A stretch of DNA of 16,897 bases. It comes from Gammaproteobacteria bacterium. GTDB lineage: Bacteria > Pseudomonadota > Gammaproteobacteria > Magnimaribacterales > Magnimaribacteraceae. The translations under genes were made by a program, and so were the position numbers. Below are positions 1 to 8,111 of this stretch, in pieces. Location: contig DTSY01000003.1 of the NCBI GenBank assembly GCA_012965075.1, forward strand, positions 1-16,897, written 5' to 3'. The notes beneath the pieces are model-generated. The model did no database searches and was not told the DNA's origin. It worked only from the letters and a program-made list of their open reading frames with translations. Each line of letters opens with the position of its first letter. The first letter of the stretch is position 1.

Positions 1-823
<823 letters not shown>

Positions 824-953
824 AATTGAAAAATGTGTCTTTACAGACACACAAAACCAGAAAACAAAAACTTAAACTAGTTAAGAAATATTAACTGGTT
901 GGTAAGTGCGCCTAAAACAGGCGCCCACACGAATTACTTGCTTTAATAATTTT
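824..953 (-). promoter_or_regulatory. 16S precursor leader with three hairpins
   Basis: This is the non-coding stretch between the tyrS terminator and the mature 16S 5' end. It holds three inverted repeats. 834-851 has a perfect 7-bp stem (TGTGTCT / AGACACA) with a 4-base loop. 875-900 has a 10-bp stem with one G-U pair and a 6-base loop. 908-924 has a 6-bp GC-rich stem (GCGCCT / AGGCGC). They would fold in the pre-rRNA. Leader hairpins are common in rRNA operons, where they take part in processing and antitermination. The role of these particular ones is inferred. I could not identify a convincing boxA. Confidence 0.6.
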
Positions 954-972
954 AAAAAACTCCCCTTTTCAA
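943..972 (-). promoter_or_regulatory. candidate rRNA promoter downstream of the terminator
   Basis: On the minus strand a TTGAAA hexamer (967-972) is followed after 18 bases by TATTAA (943-948). Each matches the sigma70 consensus at four or more positions. This pair would start transcription around 936, after the tyrS terminator. The -35 lies in the terminator loop and stem. There is no GC-rich discriminator. The alternative is the TATACT box at 988-993. Confidence 0.3.
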
Positions 973-983
973 TACAAAGGGAG
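954..983 (-). terminator. rho-independent terminator after tyrS
   Basis: Read on the minus strand, CTCCCTTT and AAGGGGAG form an 8-bp stem (960-967 with 976-983, one G-U pair) with an 8-base loop, followed at once by six T residues (954-959). It lies 40 bases past the tyrS stop codon and before the 16S gene, so it fits a tyrS terminator that insulates the rRNA operon. The hairpin followed by a T tract is seen directly; its function is inferred. Confidence 0.7.
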
Positions 984-993
984 CCGAAGTATA
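979..993 (-). promoter_or_regulatory. candidate rRNA P1-like -10 box and GC-rich discriminator
   Basis: The minus strand has TATACT (988-993, five of six matches to the -10 consensus) followed directly by TCGGCTCCC (979-987). This resembles the layout of stringently controlled rRNA promoters, where a GC-rich discriminator follows the -10 box. The -35 region is weak: TTTCTA with a 16-base spacer is the best I see. Upstream DNA is A/T-rich, as in UP elements. If active, its start would fall on the tyrS terminator stem. Confidence 0.35.
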
Positions 994-1023
994 CAACAAT
1001 AAAACCTTATAGAAAGCTATTTT

Positions 1024-2217
1024 TTAGGGTATTTTGATTCTAAAAAATTTTCTTTTTCCAACCTGATATAAAAGAGAAGAATTTTGATTTATTTTATATT
1101 TTGAATCTAGTATTTTTTTGCCTTCTATCCTAACTCCTCCTTGTTTAATCAATCTCAATGCTTCGGAAGTACTTGAAACCATTCCAGCTTCTTTAAGGAT
1201 TTTTGGTAAAGAAATATCTTTTTCCAATAATTTTATCTCTATTTCTTTTATCTCAGATGGACTATTTCCTTGCTGAAATCTTGATTTAAATTCTTCTCTA
1301 GCTTTGGTTCCTGACCCTTCTCCATGAAATCTATCTACTATTTCTTCAGCTAATAAAAACTTAATATCCCTAGGGTTTAAACCTTCTTTTTGGGATTTTT
1401 TTAATTTATTAATTTCATTTTGCTTCTTAAAGCTAAGTAGTTCAAAGTACCTCCACATCAACTCATCTGAAATTGACATAATTTTACCAAAAATTTCATT
1501 TTGGCTGTCTTCTATGGCTATATAATTTCCTAAAGACTTTGACATTTTTTTATCTCCATCAAGACCTTCTAATAAAGGTAAAGTGAAAACTACTTGAGGT
1601 TCTTTTCCATAGAATTTTTGTACCTCTCTGCCTAAGAGTAGATTAAACTTTTGGTCTGTTCCTCCAAGCTCTACATCTGCATTCAACGCCACTGAGTCAT
1701 ATCCTTGTAGTAGAGGATAAAGAAATTCATGAATTGAGATGGGCTTTTGAGAAGTATATCTTTTATGAAAGTCATCCCTTTCAAGCATTCTGGCAACAGT
1801 TTGAACAGAAGACAGTCTAATGAATTCTTCAGGTGAAAATTTATTCATCCATTCAGAGTTGAATCTAATCTCAGTTTTCTTCTTATCAAGAATCTTGAAT
1901 ACCTGTCTTTCATATGTCTTAGCATTTTTCTTAATCTCTTTCTCAGATAAGACTGGGCGAGTTTCATTGACACCAGAGGGATCTCCTACCAACCCGGTAA
2001 AGTCTCCTATTAAGAAAATTACTTGATGGCCTAGATCTTGAAAAAGCTTAAGTTTATTTAATATTACTGTGTGCCCAAGATGGAGATCAGGTGCAGTAGG
2101 GTCAAATCCTAATTTAATCCTTAGAGGCCTTTTCTTATCTAATTTCTTATGAAACTCCTCTTTTGGGATAACCTCTTCAACCCCTCTTAATAATAGTGCT
2201 AACTCAGAATCTTTCAT
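1024..2217 (-). CDS. tyrS: tyrosyl-tRNA synthetase
   Basis: This class I aminoacyl-tRNA synthetase charges tRNA-Tyr with tyrosine in the cytoplasm. The HIGH-type motif appears as HLGH at residues 46-49 and the KMSKS loop at 224-228. The tyrosine pocket region contains YPLLQGYDS (167-175) and GGTDQKFN (185-192). The C-terminus (about 335-397) is an S4-like RNA-binding domain. At 397 residues it matches the full-length TyrRS form found in Pseudomonas-type gammaproteobacteria. The ATG start gives the expected short N-terminus before the catalytic fold; the upstream ribosome binding site is weak (AGAAG). It is divergent from the M23 peptidase gene, and a hairpin terminator follows it before the 16S gene. 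Nothing is broken or missing. Confidence 0.97.
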   Translation of the reverse strand: MKDSELALLLRGVEEVIPKEEFHKKLDKKRPLRIKLGFDPTAPDLHLGHTVILNKLKLFQDLGHQVIFLIGDFTGLVGDPSGVNETRPVLSEKEIKKNAKTYERQVFKILDKKKTEIRFNSEWMNKFSPEEFIRLSSVQTVARMLERDDFHKRYTSQKPISIHEFLYPLLQGYDSVALNADVELGGTDQKFNLLLGREVQKFYGKEPQVVFTLPLLEGLDGDKKMSKSLGNYIAIEDSQNEIFGKIMSISDELMWRYFELLSFKKQNEINKLKKSQKEGLNPRDIKFLLAEEIVDRFHGEGSGTKAREEFKSRFQQGNSPSEIKEIEIKLLEKDISLPKILKEAGMVSSTSEALRLIKQGGVRIEGKKILDSKYKINQNSSLLYQVGKRKFFRIKIP

Positions 2218-2228
2218 CTTCTATGTAT

Positions 2229-2234
2229 ATTATA
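2229..2234 (-). promoter_or_regulatory. -10 box for tyrS
   Basis: A perfect TATAAT lies 11 bases upstream of the tyrS start on the minus strand, implying a very short leader. No good -35 hexamer stands at the proper spacing. The 89-base divergent spacer must also hold the promoter for the M23 peptidase gene; TTGGAC at 2257-2262 could be its -35, but no matching -10 is convincing. Confidence 0.4.
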
Positions 2235-2306
2235 AGCTTAGTTGAATAAATTAATCTTGGACGAACGCATCCAATATTCGTTAGTATTAAATGTTTTTCT
2301 GGCCCT

Positions 2307-3611
2307 ATGTTAAGAAAAATCTTAAAACAGATAAAACTTATTTTCTCTAGTTATCCAAGAAGACACTTATATCTACTCTTGGTAGGTATTATTTTTCTTA
2401 TTTCAATGACCCTTTTTTCCAACATAAAGATTGATTCTAATTCTCCCAAAGAAGCCTTGTTTAGCCAGGTATCTATGGAGGAACTAGACCTTGAATCTGC
2501 TGTTGAAGCTGAAACCTCTAACTTTATCAAATTAAAAAGAGCAGAAATAAAAAGGAACGATTCACTTTTTTCTATTTTAAAAAGATTGGGGATAGAAGAA
2601 AAAAACATTGTCACTTTAGTTAACTCAGATAGAAGTAACTTATTAGCACAGATTAAGATAGGCAAAACTTTAGAAGTCGGAATAAGTGATTTTAATAAAG
2701 TCATTTCTCTCAATTACATAAAAGATTTTAAATCTGGGGTTAGGGCAAAAAAAAGTGGAGAAGTTTATGAAATTGAGGAATACGAACTAAATACAGAAAA
2801 GTATAGAGTCTTTAAGAATATTGAAATAAACAACTCCTTGTATGTGGATGGACTGAAGGAAGGATTACCAGATAGTGTGATAATGGATTTAGTTTATATC
2901 TTTGGATGGGACATTGATTTTGTACATGACATCAGACCAGGAGACTCTTATAGCCTCATTTATGAAGAAGTATTTGTTAATGGGGAAAAAAAATTAGATG
3001 GAGACATCCTTATAGCAGAATTTATAAATCGGGACAGAACACACACAGCCATAAGATATAAATTACAAAATGGATTTTCTGAATATTTTTCACTTGAAGG
3101 CAGAAATGTTAAGAAAGCTTTTTTGAGATCTCCAGTGAAATTTAGTTACATTAGTTCCAGTTATAATCTAAAAAGACGACATCCCATACTGCATAAGATT
3201 AGAGCTCATACAGGGGTTGATTATGCAGCTTCGAGAGGAACGCCTGTTAGAACTACTGGAGATGGAACAGTTGTATTTGCAGATAAGAAGGGAGGCTATG
3301 GAAATCTAGTTGAAATAAAGCATACGGAGGATTACTCAACCCGATATGCTCATTTAAACAAATTTCATTCAAAAATTAAGGTGGGGGGGAAAGTAAAGCA
3401 ATCAGAGACCATAGGGTACGTGGGCAGAACTGGAACAGCAACTGGAGATCATCTTCATTATGAATTTAGAGTTAATGGGAAACATACCAACCCTTTAACA
3501 GTTAAATTGCCTAATGCAAAACCAATTCACGAAAATGATAAAGACAGCTATGGTTTATATGCAGAGAAAATACTTGCTGATTTAAAGAATTATCAAAATT
3601 TAAGTTTTTAA
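2307..3611 (+). CDS. membrane-anchored M23 peptidoglycan endopeptidase (MepM-like)
   Basis: This is a predicted zinc endopeptidase that cuts peptide cross-links in the periplasm. A basic N-terminus and one hydrophobic segment (about 21-38) anchor it in the inner membrane. Residues about 80-120 look like an OapA/LysM-like domain. A Csd3-like middle domain follows, then the LytM/M23 domain from about 285 to 400. The zinc and catalytic residues are intact: H301 and D305 in HTGVD, H349 in YAHL, and H382 and H384 in HLH. The 434-residue length is usual for the MepM/YebA family. It is 15 bases upstream of anmK and probably cotranscribed with it. No clear Shine-Dalgarno precedes the ATG. The coding sequence holds a G7 run at 3383-3389. 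The exact bond cleaved is not shown by the sequence. Confidence 0.92.
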   Translation: MLRKILKQIKLIFSSYPRRHLYLLLVGIIFLISMTLFSNIKIDSNSPKEALFSQVSMEELDLESAVEAETSNFIKLKRAEIKRNDSLFSILKRLGIEEKNIVTLVNSDRSNLLAQIKIGKTLEVGISDFNKVISLNYIKDFKSGVRAKKSGEVYEIEEYELNTEKYRVFKNIEINNSLYVDGLKEGLPDSVIMDLVYIFGWDIDFVHDIRPGDSYSLIYEEVFVNGEKKLDGDILIAEFINRDRTHTAIRYKLQNGFSEYFSLEGRNVKKAFLRSPVKFSYISSSYNLKRRHPILHKIRAHTGVDYAASRGTPVRTTGDGTVVFADKKGGYGNLVEIKHTEDYSTRYAHLNKFHSKIKVGGKVKQSETIGYVGRTGTATGDHLHYEFRVNGKHTNPLTVKLPNAKPIHENDKDSYGLYAEKILADLKNYQNLSF

Positions 3612-3626
3612 TATATAACTACTTTT

Positions 3627-4739
3627 ATGGAAAACCTTTTCATAGGCTTGATGTCAGGAACAAGTGTCGATTCCATTGACTCTGCATTGGTTAATATTGA
3701 TAGAGGAAGTTTTGAACTTCTTGAAAGTAGCTCGTCATCAATTAAAAAAAACTTAAAAAAAAGAATTTTTGAAGCAGTTAACTCTGCTGATATTTCTAAA
3801 GTTGAGATTGAAGAATTAGATGTTGATCTGGGAAGGGCTTTTGGAAAAGCAGCTAATCGATTGATACAGAAAGCTTCCCTAAATAATAGAGATATATCTG
3901 CTATTGGCAGCCATGGACAAACCATAAAACATGCACCAAATACCATCAAACCGTACTCTCTTCAAATAGGAAAACCAGAAGAGATAACAAGAGTAACAAA
4001 AATAAAAACTGTAGCTGATTTTAGAACAGCTGATATACAGGCAGGCGGCCAAGGAGCTCCTCTTGCCCCTCTTTTCCATAAGTTTATTTTTAAAAAAAAT
4101 AAACTTTCTGAGGGTGTAATAATAAATATAGGAGGTATATGTAACTTAACTTACTTAAATAACCTCAATGAAGACATAATCGCTTATGACTGTGGACCAG
4201 GAAATTGTCTTATAGATGCATGGAATAGAAGTAACAATAACGGAGAATTTGATGAAGAAGGTTCTTGGGCTTCATCTGGAAAGTTTATTCCAAAACTATT
4301 AGAAGTTATGCTTAGAGATCCTTTCTTCAGCCAACAACCCCCAAAGAGTACTGGAACTGATTATTTCAATCTAAGCTGGGTTAAACAAAATGTTTCAAAC
4401 TGTAAGAGTGTTTTTTCTCCTGAAGACATACAGGCTACTTTAACTGAATTAACAGCCCAAGTTATTTTTAAAGAACTAAAAAATTTAAAAGCACAAAAGA
4501 AGAGAATATATATTTGCGGTGGGGGAATTCACAACACCTTTCTGATTAACAGATTAGAAGGAATAATCGAGAACAATATTTTTTCTACTTCCTTACTTGG
4601 GATTGATCCTGACTTCCTAGAGGCCAGTTGTTTTGCATGGTTAGCCCACCAAAGGTTAGACAGAAAAAAATTTGACCTCTCTAAGGTAACAGGAAGTCAG
4701 GGAAGGGTTTTACTTGGAGAAGTCTGGGAAGTAAGTTAA
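3627..4739 (+). CDS. anmK: anhydro-N-acetylmuramic acid kinase
   Basis: AnmK phosphorylates 1,6-anhydro-MurNAc released from the cell wall, opening the anhydro ring to give MurNAc-6-phosphate for peptidoglycan recycling. Family motifs are present in order: GLMSGTSVDSIDSA near the N-terminus (phosphate binding), GSHGQTI, ADFRTADIQAGGQGAPL, INIGGICN, DCGPGNCLIDAW, a KSTGTDYFN segment and CGGGIHN near the C-terminus. The 370-residue length is full. It follows the M23 gene by 15 bases, forming a cell-wall pair, and its stop overlaps the convergent erpA stop in a shared TTAA. Two A8 runs (3744-3751 and 3755-3762) lie in the early coding part; the frame is intact. The next enzyme, MurQ, is not in this window. 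Confidence 0.96.
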   Translation: MENLFIGLMSGTSVDSIDSALVNIDRGSFELLESSSSSIKKNLKKRIFEAVNSADISKVEIEELDVDLGRAFGKAANRLIQKASLNNRDISAIGSHGQTIKHAPNTIKPYSLQIGKPEEITRVTKIKTVADFRTADIQAGGQGAPLAPLFHKFIFKKNKLSEGVIINIGGICNLTYLNNLNEDIIAYDCGPGNCLIDAWNRSNNNGEFDEEGSWASSGKFIPKLLEVMLRDPFFSQQPPKSTGTDYFNLSWVKQNVSNCKSVFSPEDIQATLTELTAQVIFKELKNLKAQKKRIYICGGGIHNTFLINRLEGIIENNIFSTSLLGIDPDFLEASCFAWLAHQRLDRKKFDLSKVTGSQGRVLLGEVWEVS

Positions 4740-5083
4740 ATAGAAAAAGATTCTCCACAGCCACAGGTTGTAGTGGCATTAGGATTTTTTACTATAAACT
4801 TAGATCCTGATAGATCCTCAGTGTAATCTATAGTTGACCCAGCTAGGTACTGAAGACTTAGGGGGTCAATAACCAGGTTTGCCCCATCCCTTGAAACACA
4901 GGTATCTTCTTCATCAACTTCTTGGTCAAAGGAAAACCCATACTGAAATCCGGAACAACCACCTCCAGTTACATAGACTCTTAAATTAATTTCTTTACTC
5001 TTATCTGAATCAGAAAGAGAGTGTATTTTGTTAACTGCACCTTCAGTAAGATTTAAAGTTGATGGATTAAATGTTTCTACCAT
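4736..5083 (-). CDS. erpA: A-type iron-sulfur cluster carrier ErpA
   Basis: ErpA carries Fe-S clusters to apoproteins such as the isoprenoid enzymes IspG and IspH. The three cluster-binding cysteines of the A-type family are present: C43 in GGGCSGF, and C107 and C109 in CGCGESF at the C-terminus. The 115-residue length and cysteine positions match E. coli ErpA (C42, C106, C108) almost exactly, which favours ErpA over IscA or SufA. The neighbourhood (anmK, M23, tyrS, 16S) is the one recalled for erpA in Pseudomonas-like genomes. There is no strong Shine-Dalgarno before the ATG. Upstream on the same strand lie an argC-like remnant and a -10 box, which may supply its transcript. Confidence 0.95.
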   Translation of the reverse strand: MVETFNPSTLNLTEGAVNKIHSLSDSDKSKEINLRVYVTGGGCSGFQYGFSFDQEVDEEDTCVSRDGANLVIDPLSLQYLAGSTIDYTEDLSGSKFIVKNPNATTTCGCGESFSI

Positions 5084-5127
5084 GACTGAATTTTAATTTA
5101 ATCTTATATTTTATTCAAAATTAAACA

Positions 5128-5217
5128 TTAAGTTACAGTTCTGATACAGGTTAGAATTTCAGTTGTAAAAATAGATGCTCCAATAATTCCAACTTTTATT
5201 TTACTCTTTTCTTTCAT
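5128..5217 (-). pseudogene. argC: argC remnant: 29-codon N-terminal stub
   Basis: A minus-strand ATG at 5217 opens a 29-codon frame ending in TAA at 5128. Residues 6-22 read KIKVGIIGASIFTTEIL, which matches the N-terminal nucleotide-binding segment typical of N-acetyl-gamma-glutamyl-phosphate reductase (family-like form KVGIIGASGYTGAELL). ArgC is about 345 residues long, so over 90 percent is missing. The remaining 44 bases before erpA show no more of it. The place and strand are those argC holds upstream of erpA in related gammaproteobacteria. An AAGGA ribosome binding site (5226-5230) sits 8 bases before the ATG, and a TATAAT box is further upstream. The glycines that make the dinucleotide turn are partly replaced (GY to IF, G to T), as expected after decay. 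A retained leader peptide for erpA is the alternative. Confidence 0.65.
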
Positions 5218-5255
5218 CAACCTCTTCCTTGTCCAAATATAACTAGGGTCAATCA

Positions 5256-5261
5256 TTATAA
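5256..5261 (-). promoter_or_regulatory. -10 box upstream of the argC remnant and erpA
   Basis: A perfect TATAAT on the minus strand lies 38 bases before the remnant ATG, a normal promoter-to-start distance. No clear -35 lies 16-18 bases upstream (GAAGTG at 17). It may be the old argC promoter, now serving erpA through a leader of about 165 bases. Confidence 0.4.
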
Positions 5262-5307
5262 GGCTATGAATTAAAACCACTTCTAAAATTTTGATACCTT
5301 ATTCAAA

Positions 5308-5754
5308 TTATTTCTGAGCAGAATATATTTTTAGAAGCAGAAGTTCCCAGGAAGAAGCATTTTTATTCAGTAGACCTCTTTCTGCAAAAGCAGAAGACTC
5401 TTTTATCAACCCCTGTTCTAACCTTAAATGAGCTAGTCGTAAGTAGAGGGCACTTTCGTCTTTTGCAATTCTTAATCCTCTTTCTAAAGCAGAACTAGCT
5501 TTTTTTAAATCTTCTTCCATCCACTTATCATCTGCTTCAATCAAAATCCTTTGAACTGAAGGTTTATTGGCATTAACTTTAAGAATTTCTTTTTTTAAAA
5601 ATTCTAAATCAGTTAAGAGTAATTTTACGGACGAAGAGAATTTTTCAACTTCCAAGTCATAAAAATTTGTTTCCTTTTTAGGTGAAGAAGTACAGCCTAA
5701 AAATAGAGACATTAAAATTAGTGCAACTAAATAGGTATTAAAATTTTTCTTCAC
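5308..5754 (-). CDS. lpoP: TPR lipoprotein, probable PBP1b activator LpoP
   Basis: The protein has a lipoprotein signal peptide: a basic start, a hydrophobic stretch (9-19) and a lipobox-like FLGC with the lipidated cysteine at C21. Residues about 70-148 are helical and TPR-like (ALERGL..ALYLRLAHLRLEQG..AERGL). It starts with GTG inside the mrcB stop (shared GTGA), so translation is coupled to PBP1b. In Pseudomonas aeruginosa the TPR lipoprotein encoded next to the PBP1b gene, LpoP, is an outer-membrane activator of that synthase. Matching gene order, signal type and domain support the same role here. The lipobox -3 position is F rather than the usual L, a mild oddity. Activation itself is inferred. 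Confidence 0.75.
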   Translation of the reverse strand: MKKNFNTYLVALILMSLFLGCTSSPKKETNFYDLEVEKFSSSVKLLLTDLEFLKKEILKVNANKPSVQRILIEADDKWMEEDLKKASSALERGLRIAKDESALYLRLAHLRLEQGLIKESSAFAERGLLNKNASSWELLLLKIYSAQK

Positions 5755-8042
5755 TTTACTTCTATAGCTTCTTTTATCTTATTAAGAACCTTTGCGGTAT
5801 AAGACTCTTCACTAATTCTACATTTCTTTCTGTTTTGAGGAATCATTTCGGGTTCAGTACCTTCTACAAAAGGTATAAGAATTGACCCCTTGCACCTCTC
5901 CCCACTTAAAAGTCCATCTTTTGTATCTACCCATTCGTATCTTATTCTTGAAGGCTTCCTGACCTCATAAGCTATTGGATCTAATCTACTCATAAAGTTT
6001 TTCCAGACTTGTAGGGCTCCCGTCCTACCAGTTAGGGGAGACTTTCTGTTATCGTCAAAACCCAACCATACGACCATCAAATAATTGCCGGCGTAGCCCA
6101 CAAACCAACTGTCCCTTTGGTCATCTGATGTTCCAGTTTTACCTCCTGTTTTCCATTTTTCAATGACTCGCGATGAAAAGCCTCTGGCTGTCCCACTTAT
6201 AAAAGTTTGCTTTAGTACAAATTTTAAAAGGTAGATTGGTTCTGGCCTAAATCTTTGTTCTACCTTGTAAGGATAAGACAAAGATAATACATCTTCAGAG
6301 CTCTCAACTGTCCGAATAGAATTCAGAGGCGAGTAAAAGCCTTCTGAAGCAATTGTTTGGTAAGCTTGAATAGCCTCTAAAGGAGTCATTTCAAAAGATC
6401 CCACAAAAATTGAAGGATACTTGGGTATTTTCTTCTTAATACCTAACTTAGTAAAAGTTTCTTGGACAACAGAATATCCCAAATCCATTCCCAGTCTTGT
6501 GGTAGCAACATTATAAGACTCGGATAAAGCCACATGTAAGGGGATATTACCGTGAAATTTTTTATCAAAATTATTGGGTTCCCACAGTTTACCTCCAGGT
6601 AAAGAAACTGATAACTTTGAGTCATCCAGCAAAGTAGAGAGATTATATTTACTGTAATGCTGCAAGGCCGATAAGTATATGAATGGCTTAACTAGAGATC
6701 CGATTGGTCGGACGGCATTAATGGCCCTATTAAACCCGTAATTATTAGGTTTCGTACTCCCTATGGCCGCTACAACTTCTCCGCTAAATGAATCTATAAC
6801 TATTCCTGCCCCTTCTAATCCATTAAGTTGACTGCCATATCTCCTTTTAAGTTGAAGCTTAGTGTCCTTGATACTCTCCTCAAGATAATCTTGTACAACT
6901 GGGTCTAAGTTTGTAATGATTTTTAATCCTTTAGTTCTCAAATCACTATCATCAAAATTCTTTCTTAGGTCTAAAGTGACTATGTCATTGAAGGCAGGAT
7001 ATTTTGATAAGCTTTTAAAGGAAGGTGGTATCACCTTAAGAGATCTACCCTTTAAATCTAGATACTCTTCTTCAGTTATAAGAGAATCATTCTTTATTAA
7101 AGATAAAACCAAATCCCTTCTAGTTTTAGCTCTGTCAGGATTATTTATTGGACTATAAAGAGAAGGGCCTTTTAACATGCCAACTAATAGAGCTTTTTGA
7201 TCCAAGCTTAAATTTTTTAAGTCAGTTCCAAAAAAGAATTGTGAGGCCAAACCAAAACCATGAATCGCTCGTCTTCCAGATTGCGCTATAAAAACATCAT
7301 TTATATAAGCCAGAAGAATTTCTTGTTTCGAATAATGTATCTCTATCAACAAAGCAGCAATAGCTTCTTTGATCTTCCTCTTTATTGTTTGTTCAGGAGA
7401 AAAAAACAAGCTTTTGGCCAATTGTTGAGTGATCGTGCTTCCTCCCTCCTCTATACCCAGAGCTCTAGTATTCTTGATAAAAGCCCTCATGATGGACCTA
7501 AGTGATATCCCTTTGTGACTATAAAAATTTCTATCTTCTACAACTAAGATCATTTCTTCCAAATCTTTTGGTACTTGCGAGAAATTCAACAATATTCTGT
7601 CTTGTAGATGAGAGGGAAACATTCCTCCTATCGAAAGTGGTTCGAGTTGAATCAGGTCTATAGAAATGCCATCTTTCCTTTTTATAGAATCAATTTTGTC
7701 ATTCTCAATCTTCAATCTATACAGACCCGGTTCCTGAGATCCAAAACCTCTAATGAATATATTTACAGACCGCTGACTTTGGGAGAACTCCCCAGGAGTA
7801 TCTGGGATACCTTTTGTTAGTTCATACGAGAGTATTTCCAATTCCTTTTTTAAAACATCTACATTGATCTTTCCTCCTTCAGCTAATTCTAAGGGTCTGG
7901 CATATACTTTTGCGGGAACTGTCCATAAAACCCCATCCAATTTATTAACAACTTTAGAATCGAGTATTGATACGTAAGCAATGCTAATAACTGAAAAAAT
8001 AATTAAACTTAAATAAGTAATTAGTTTTAACGAAAGTTTCAT
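5751..8042 (-). CDS. mrcB: penicillin-binding protein 1B, bifunctional peptidoglycan synthase
   Basis: This class A PBP polymerises lipid II into glycan strands and cross-links them in the periplasm. One N-terminal membrane helix (about 5-27) has a cytoplasmic tail of only a few residues, shorter than in E. coli PBP1b. A UB2H-like region precedes the GT51 glycosyltransferase, with catalytic E169 in EDRNFYSHKG and GGSTITQQLAKSLF. The transpeptidase motifs are complete: SLVK with nucleophile S449, S509-Y-N511, and K635-T-G. At 763 residues it is close to the Pseudomonas form. It is cotranscribed with the overlapping lpoP gene and divergent from a PfkB kinase gene. The UB2H region and LpoP partner favour PBP1b over PBP1a. 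Confidence 0.95.
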   Translation of the reverse strand: MKLSLKLITYLSLIIFSVISIAYVSILDSKVVNKLDGVLWTVPAKVYARPLELAEGGKINVDVLKKELEILSYELTKGIPDTPGEFSQSQRSVNIFIRGFGSQEPGLYRLKIENDKIDSIKRKDGISIDLIQLEPLSIGGMFPSHLQDRILLNFSQVPKDLEEMILVVEDRNFYSHKGISLRSIMRAFIKNTRALGIEEGGSTITQQLAKSLFFSPEQTIKRKIKEAIAALLIEIHYSKQEILLAYINDVFIAQSGRRAIHGFGLASQFFFGTDLKNLSLDQKALLVGMLKGPSLYSPINNPDRAKTRRDLVLSLIKNDSLITEEEYLDLKGRSLKVIPPSFKSLSKYPAFNDIVTLDLRKNFDDSDLRTKGLKIITNLDPVVQDYLEESIKDTKLQLKRRYGSQLNGLEGAGIVIDSFSGEVVAAIGSTKPNNYGFNRAINAVRPIGSLVKPFIYLSALQHYSKYNLSTLLDDSKLSVSLPGGKLWEPNNFDKKFHGNIPLHVALSESYNVATTRLGMDLGYSVVQETFTKLGIKKKIPKYPSIFVGSFEMTPLEAIQAYQTIASEGFYSPLNSIRTVESSEDVLSLSYPYKVEQRFRPEPIYLLKFVLKQTFISGTARGFSSRVIEKWKTGGKTGTSDDQRDSWFVGYAGNYLMVVWLGFDDNRKSPLTGRTGALQVWKNFMSRLDPIAYEVRKPSRIRYEWVDTKDGLLSGERCKGSILIPFVEGTEPEMIPQNRKKCRISEESYTAKVLNKIKEAIEVK

Positions 8043-8097
8043 TAATTTTCTTTTTTGTCAGTTATAGTCTTAGTCAAGTTTTTACTCTTTCCAAGAT

Positions 8098-8103
8098 AAG
8101 GAG
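8098..8103 (+). promoter_or_regulatory. ribosome binding site of the PfkB kinase gene
   Basis: AAGGAG lies 8 bases before the ATG at 8112 and fixes this start. It is one of the few strong Shine-Dalgarno sequences in the window. In the 69-base divergent spacer, TATAGT (8063-8068) could be a -10 box for this gene, but without a good -35. Confidence 0.7.
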
Positions 8104-8111
8104 TTTTTAAA

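Noticed and set aside
2351..2713. Antisense open frame of 120 codons over the M23 gene
   Set aside because: It is a shadow of a well-supported coding frame and shows no recognisable domain.
8043..8111. TTGTCA and TTGACT hexamers as -35 boxes in the mrcB/kinase spacer
   Set aside because: Neither has a -10 match at 16-18 bases, so I do not call a promoter pair.
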